From assembly GCA_965226755.1 (NCBI GenBank), contig CBDDDT010000007.1, forward strand, positions 186,001 to 250,000: DNA of 64,000 nucleotides. Reading direction: 5' to 3'. Source of the DNA: Bog-113 sp965226755 (lineage in GTDB: Bacteria > Acidobacteriota > Terriglobia > Bryobacterales > Bryobacteraceae). The position numbers were made by a program, and so were the translations under genes. Position 1 is the first letter of the stretch. Each line of letters begins with the position of its first letter. The notes beneath the pieces are model-generated. The model did not search any database, had not been told where the DNA came from, and saw only the letters and a program-made list of their open reading frames with translations. Below, piece after piece: positions 60,462 through 64,000 of the stretch.

Positions 60462-61441
60462 GATCGATCATGCAAGCTTCACGCCGATTCTCTTTCCTCC
60501 GTCTGACCAGAAATGCGCTCATTCTTCTGGGACTGTCGGTCCTGACCGCGGCGGCGCAGGGTCAGCCCGTCAACCCCGCACCCGGCGGCCGGGGTTCGAT
60601 CCCCGCGCCGAAAGCGGGAGTGTGTCCGCTTCCGATCCTCCCCGCCCTGCCGGAGCTGGCCGACACCGCTTTCTTCGCGAAGACCGCCGTCCCGCACGGA
60701 AAAGTCGAGCAGGTCCACTACAAGAATTACGCCGGCGCGGAGAAGCGGATGCACATCTATCTAGCGCCTGATTATGAGAAGAACGCCGATACGCGATACC
60801 CTGTGCTGTACCTGAATCACGGAGGCGGCGACGACGATTCTAAGTGGTCCTCGGAAGATCCGCGGCAGGGAGGAAATGCAAACCTCATTCTGGACAATCT
60901 GATCGCGGCAGGCAAAGCAAAGCCGATGATCGTCGTGATGCCGGAGACGAAATGCTCCACGCCAGTCCCCTCCGCGCCCGGCAAGGATGACGCATGCACG
61001 CAGGAGTATTTGAAAGACATCATCCCTTACATTGACGCCCATTACAGAACGAAAGCGAATCGCGAGAACCGCGCCCTCGCCGGGCTTTCGATGGGCGGCT
61101 TTGTGGTGATGAACACGGGTTTGCCGCACCTCGACACGTTCAGCGAACTCTACGTCTACAGCTCAGGCTATTTCGCCAACCAGCAAAAGATGTTCGAAGA
61201 TAATTTTGCGGACCTGTTCAAGGATCCCAAGACGAATGACCTGTTTCGCGTGCCGTTCTACATGTCCGCCGGGGAGACCGATATCGCCCTGCACAATGCC
61301 CAGGCGGTGATGTCGGTCATCGACAAGTACGCGATCCGAAACTTCTGGGTGCTTAGCAGCGGCGGTCACGAATGGGCCAATTGGCGGCGCGCGCTGCACC
61401 AAACCGCGCAGATCATGTTCCCGGATTGCCCGGGGAAATAA
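60458..61441 (+). CDS. CE1-family esterase (feruloyl/acetylxylan esterase-like), secreted
   Basis: 327 residues from GTG 60458 (GTGA overlap with the ThuA gene); ATG 60470 is an alternative. Signal peptide to about residue 35. Esterase-D/feruloyl-esterase-type alpha/beta hydrolase: YPVLYLNHGGGDDDSKW (oxyanion region), Ser211 in AGLSMGGF, Asp in SAGETDIALHN, His in SSGGHEWANWRRAL. Family members release ferulate or acetate from plant polysaccharides. Third gene of the operon, consistent with concerted de-esterification of hemicellulose. Confidence 0.9.
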   Translation: MRSIMQASRRFSFLRLTRNALILLGLSVLTAAAQGQPVNPAPGGRGSIPAPKAGVCPLPILPALPELADTAFFAKTAVPHGKVEQVHYKNYAGAEKRMHIYLAPDYEKNADTRYPVLYLNHGGGDDDSKWSSEDPRQGGNANLILDNLIAAGKAKPMIVVMPETKCSTPVPSAPGKDDACTQEYLKDIIPYIDAHYRTKANRENRALAGLSMGGFVVMNTGLPHLDTFSELYVYSSGYFANQQKMFEDNFADLFKDPKTNDLFRVPFYMSAGETDIALHNAQAVMSVIDKYAIRNFWVLSSGGHEWANWRRALHQTAQIMFPDCPGK

Positions 61442-61442
61442 G

Positions 61443-62223
61443 CCCGGCATATTCGTACGGGCAATTGAGAAGTTGCTCCCGCACGGGGACGCCTACCCGA
61501 CCAATCCTGTAGTTTCCCCGGATGGTTCCACTGTTTATGCCTTCGATAACCTGTTCGGGGAGCGGTCGTCCAGACGATCTCTTTTAACAACGAGCTGACT
61601 TTGCTGGGTGGCGTGGCGGTCTGGCCGGACGGAAGCAAGGTATTCGTCTCAGTCGAGGACTTCCCGATCATACCCGGCCGCGTTCCCTCCCGGATCGCTT
61701 CCCCAGCTTCCGGGCCGTACTGCGGTCTGACCAACGGCATCTGTATCTTTGATACCGGCACTTATACTCTATTGGGAACCGTTACGTCGCCTGCAACTTC
61801 GCTTTCCGTTTCGCCGGACGGCTCGACTCTTATTGGGGTAGATAGCGATCCGGCTTACGGCGCCAGCGATTACGCCCTTTTGTTTGTTAAATTGTCAACC
61901 CTCAACGTGAAGGTGGACACTAAATTACCAGGCGCTCCCGTTGCGACCGTTTCCACGCGGGCGCGCCTTTCGGATTTCTCGCACTTTCTAATAATTCCTC
62001 CGTGGATGCGGTGCTCGCCGGCAAGGAATTGCTTGGGCCGCCGTTTCCTTCACCGACGGGTTACACAGGTTCGGTTGTTCCCGCTTACAGCCCCGACGGC
62101 CAATCGGTCTTCTTTCTGGCCGGGAACAATCTCGTTCAGGAACATTCGAAGTCCGGCATCGTGTTGAACACTTACGCCTCGAACGACCAGCCAGTCGCGA
62201 TTGCATTTGGGCCAACGCCCTGA
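61443..62223 (+). pseudogene. Degenerate YVTN-type beta-propeller gene fragment
   Basis: Coding sense is present in three successive frames without a plausible start. AIEKLLPHGDAYPTNPVVSPDGSTVYAFDNLFG ends near 61565; then VVQTISFNNELTLLGGVAVWPDGSKVFVSVED... GICIFDTGTYTLLGTV... LSVSPDGSTL runs to about 61955; then AGAPFGFLALSNNSSVDAVLAGKELLG... VVPAYSPDGQSVFFLAG runs to the stop at 62223. The 'SPDGSTVY' blades mark a YVTN/WD40-like propeller. The 5' end is missing and at least two frameshifts are present, so it is a decayed remnant. Confidence 0.75.
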
Positions 62224-62305
62224 CGAGCGCGGGAGCTGTCGCGGATGTCCCTCGCAAGACGGAAATGGCGGCGGGTTAGAATAATCGGGAGTTTCAAGAG
62301 GTGAA

Positions 62306-64000
62306 ATGAACGATTCCAATCCTACGGCGCCACAACGTCAATCTCTTCGGCAACGTCTCACGCGGGCCGATGTTCTTCTTCTTCCGCTTTTCGCGGCCGT
62401 GCTTCTCGCGGTCCCCTCGGCGTCGGCCCAGACCACCGGCTACACAGGCATTTTCGGCGGCGGCCCGCTTTATATCAACGCCGCCAACAACATCACGGAA
62501 CTCGAGCATTCGGGCTTCACCGAGGTCATTGTCTGGAGCGTTGAAGTCAACGCGACGGGAGATCTGAACCTGAACGGAGAATTCCCCCTGACGTCCAACG
62601 GCGTCTACATTGGAGATCAAACCCATGCCGACTTCGCCGCGAACATGGCGCTACTCAAGCAAGGTACAGTGAAGCGCATCACCTTCAGCATCGGCTCTTC
62701 GAATTACGGCGACTGGGAGGACATCAAAGCTCTTGTCGACGCGCAGGGCACGGGTCCGACCAGCATTCTCTATAAAGACTTCCAAGCTCTCAAGGCGGCC
62801 ATACCGGCCCTAGACGCGATCGACTTCGATGACGAGAACAGCTACGATCTGCCTTCAACTGTTGCGTTCGGAGTGATGCTGGGCAATTTGGGCCTGAAGT
62901 CCATCCCGGATCCCTTCGACAATAATTCCTATTGGGAGAACGTCGTCTCGCAGATCAATACGAAGCTGCCGGGCACCGTTGACGGCGTGCACCTGCAAGC
63001 CTATGCGGGCGGAGCGGGAAATAATCCGTGCGTAAATTGGAATTTCGGGGGCGTGCCGGTATGGCCAGGCTTGTGGGACCAAGACGACACTCCGAGCCAA
63101 GTACAGACGATCATGACCGGCTGGAACAGCCAATGCGGCATCAACGGCGGGTTCCTGTTTATTTACGACGACATTGTCGGGACGGGAGCAGCGGCTCAGT
63201 ATGCCGCGGCAATCAACAACGCTGTAGCCGCCAGCGGCTTCCTGCTTTCCGGTCCAGCAAACATTTTTCTGAACCAGAGTTCCACGGCTAGCGGAATTAT
63301 CAAGATCACCGATCGGAACGGATTCACCGGCCCGGTCACGTTCACTCTCTCCGGCTTGCCGAAAGGCGTTGAGGGCACGGTCGCCGGAACAGGCAACGAA
63401 AGGAAATTGACGCTCCGGGCGGTTTCCACGGCGGCGACGGGCTTCGCGACGGTAAGTGTGACGGGAACTTCGGGCACTCTCACCCAAACCCTCTTTGTCT
63501 CGCTCGCCGTGAGCGCGGGGACAGGCTCAACCGGCACAGGCACGGGCGTGAACCTATCGTCGTACTTCAATCGTTACGGCATCTACACAGACGGCACGGC
63601 GTTCACTACCGGCGGGATTGATGGAGTGGGCGATGCGTACTCGGCGAACTTACTCGGCACGTCACGGGTTCTCTCCGGCGAACTGTTCGAGTTTGGGCCG
63701 GCCGATCAATTGGACGCGGTGAGCTGCACCGGCCAAACGGTTATCCTGCCGCAAGGCCAGTTCTCCGTTCTCACGGTGCTAGGGGCCGGCGTGGAAGGCA
63801 ATCAACTGTCTCAGATTCTTACGGTAACCTACACTGACGGGACGAGTTCCCATTTCTCCCAAAGCTTCAGTGATTGGTATACCCCGCAAGGGTATTCCGC
63901 GGAGAAGGAAGGCGTGGCCATGGCTTACCGCGATCTCGCCAACGGAACCAAAGACGATCGGACGTTTAACTTGTACGCCTATCATTTTGCTCTGAACGCG
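62306..64000 (+). CDS. Secreted GH18-like protein with C-terminal beta domains, cut by the window end
   Basis: Open from ATG 62306 to the last base (565 codons, no stop reached). Signal peptide to about residue 48 (DVLLLPLFAAVLLAVPSASAQ). Residues 50-310 look like a TIM-barrel glycosidase: TEVIVWSVEVNATG, and LDAIDFDDENSYD, where D170-x-x-D173-x-D175-x-E177 fits the GH18 catalytic signature DxxDxDxE, as in chitinases and endo-beta-N-acetylglucosaminidases. Then an Ig-like domain (about 320-395, GFTGPVTFTLSGLPKGVEGTV), a Gly/Thr linker, and a beta domain (VNLSSYFNRYGIYTDGTAFTTGGIDGVG... QSFSDWYTPQGY), probably carbohydrate-binding. The enzymatic assignment rests on the motif alone. Confidence 0.8.
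   Translation, partial: MNDSNPTAPQRQSLRQRLTRADVLLLPLFAAVLLAVPSASAQTTGYTGIFGGGPLYINAANNITELEHSGFTEVIVWSVEVNATGDLNLNGEFPLTSNGVYIGDQTHADFAANMALLKQGTVKRITFSIGSSNYGDWEDIKALVDAQGTGPTSILYKDFQALKAAIPALDAIDFDDENSYDLPSTVAFGVMLGNLGLKSIPDPFDNNSYWENVVSQINTKLPGTVDGVHLQAYAGGAGNNPCVNWNFGGVPVWPGLWDQDDTPSQVQTIMTGWNSQCGINGGFLFIYDDIVGTGAAAQYAAAINNAVAASGFLLSGPANIFLNQSSTASGIIKITDRNGFTGPVTFTLSGLPKGVEGTVAGTGNERKLTLRAVSTAATGFATVSVTGTSGTLTQTLFVSLAVSAGTGSTGTGTGVNLSSYFNRYGIYTDGTAFTTGGIDGVGDAYSANLLGTSRVLSGELFEFGPADQLDAVSCTGQTVILPQGQFSVLTVLGAGVEGNQLSQILTVTYTDGTSSHFSQSFSDWYTPQGYSAEKEGVAMAYRDLANGTKDDRTFNLYAYHFALNA

Overview
The window looks like chromosomal DNA of an acidobacterium of the Solibacter/Bryobacter type. This is inferred from gene content, not from a marker gene. 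The supporting signs are high GC, an 'acidobacterial duplicated orphan permease' (ADOP) paired with a PadR regulator, an Oar-like TonB receptor with an N-terminal carboxypeptidase-regulatory domain, two eukaryote-like Ser/Thr kinases, secreted proteins with Ig-like repeats, and a small 'NRDNAQLSTGPRT'-type protein. No rRNA is present; the only RNA gene seen is one tRNA-Arg(ACG).

Layout. 1-3.7 kb: end of a TPR protein, two small secreted proteins, and convergent to them a PEGA-domain kinase. 3.7-7.8 kb: a tesA-ybbA-ybbP-like locus (FtsX permease, ABC ATPase broken by a frameshift, divergent GDSL esterase). 7.7-9.7 kb: two small genes with probable frame breaks. 9.7-13.7 kb: a repeat-flanked island in which two damaged copies of one IS630-type transposase, each joined to the same ~370-bp segment, enclose an AbiE-type toxin-antitoxin remnant (toxin broken, antitoxin intact) and a membrane-anchored coiled-coil gene. 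13.7-18.3 kb: prolyl oligopeptidase, a frame-broken amidohydrolase, a STAS protein and the tRNA. 18.3-23.3 kb: SnoaL-like protein, ADOP/PadR pair, and an ECF sigma-factor operon. 23.3-36.6 kb: a TonB receptor divergent from a formylglycine-generating enzyme plus two sulfatases, then a GH13 enzyme and a secreted phospholipase D. 36.8-38.5 kb: an intact ISNCY/IS1202-like element with long terminal repeats, inserted immediately upstream of perR-katG. 38.5-48.4 kb: an oxidative-stress neighbourhood (PerR, KatG, YciE-like protein, Mn catalase, MsrA) with a second kinase, a DoxX-like membrane protein, a kelch protein and a dienelactone hydrolase. 48.5-57.1 kb: a two-component system divergent from a TolC/MFP/RND tripartite efflux operon. 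57.1-61.4 kb: a three-gene esterase operon (CE15-SGNH fusion, ThuA-domain protein, CE1-type esterase). 61.4-64 kb: a degenerate beta-propeller gene, then a secreted protein with a GH18-like motif that runs off the end.

How it works together. The FGE has both catalytic cysteines and sits directly before two Cys-type sulfatases, so this is a self-contained maturation-plus-hydrolysis unit, probably fed by the adjacent receptor. The esterase operon suggests attack on lignin-carbohydrate or feruloylated polysaccharide. PerR very likely controls katG. Several genes are interrupted by 1-2 base frame changes, two of them in homopolymers. These may be recent pseudogenes or consensus errors; the sequence alone does not decide. 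No CRISPR array, phage, integrase or biosynthetic cluster was seen.
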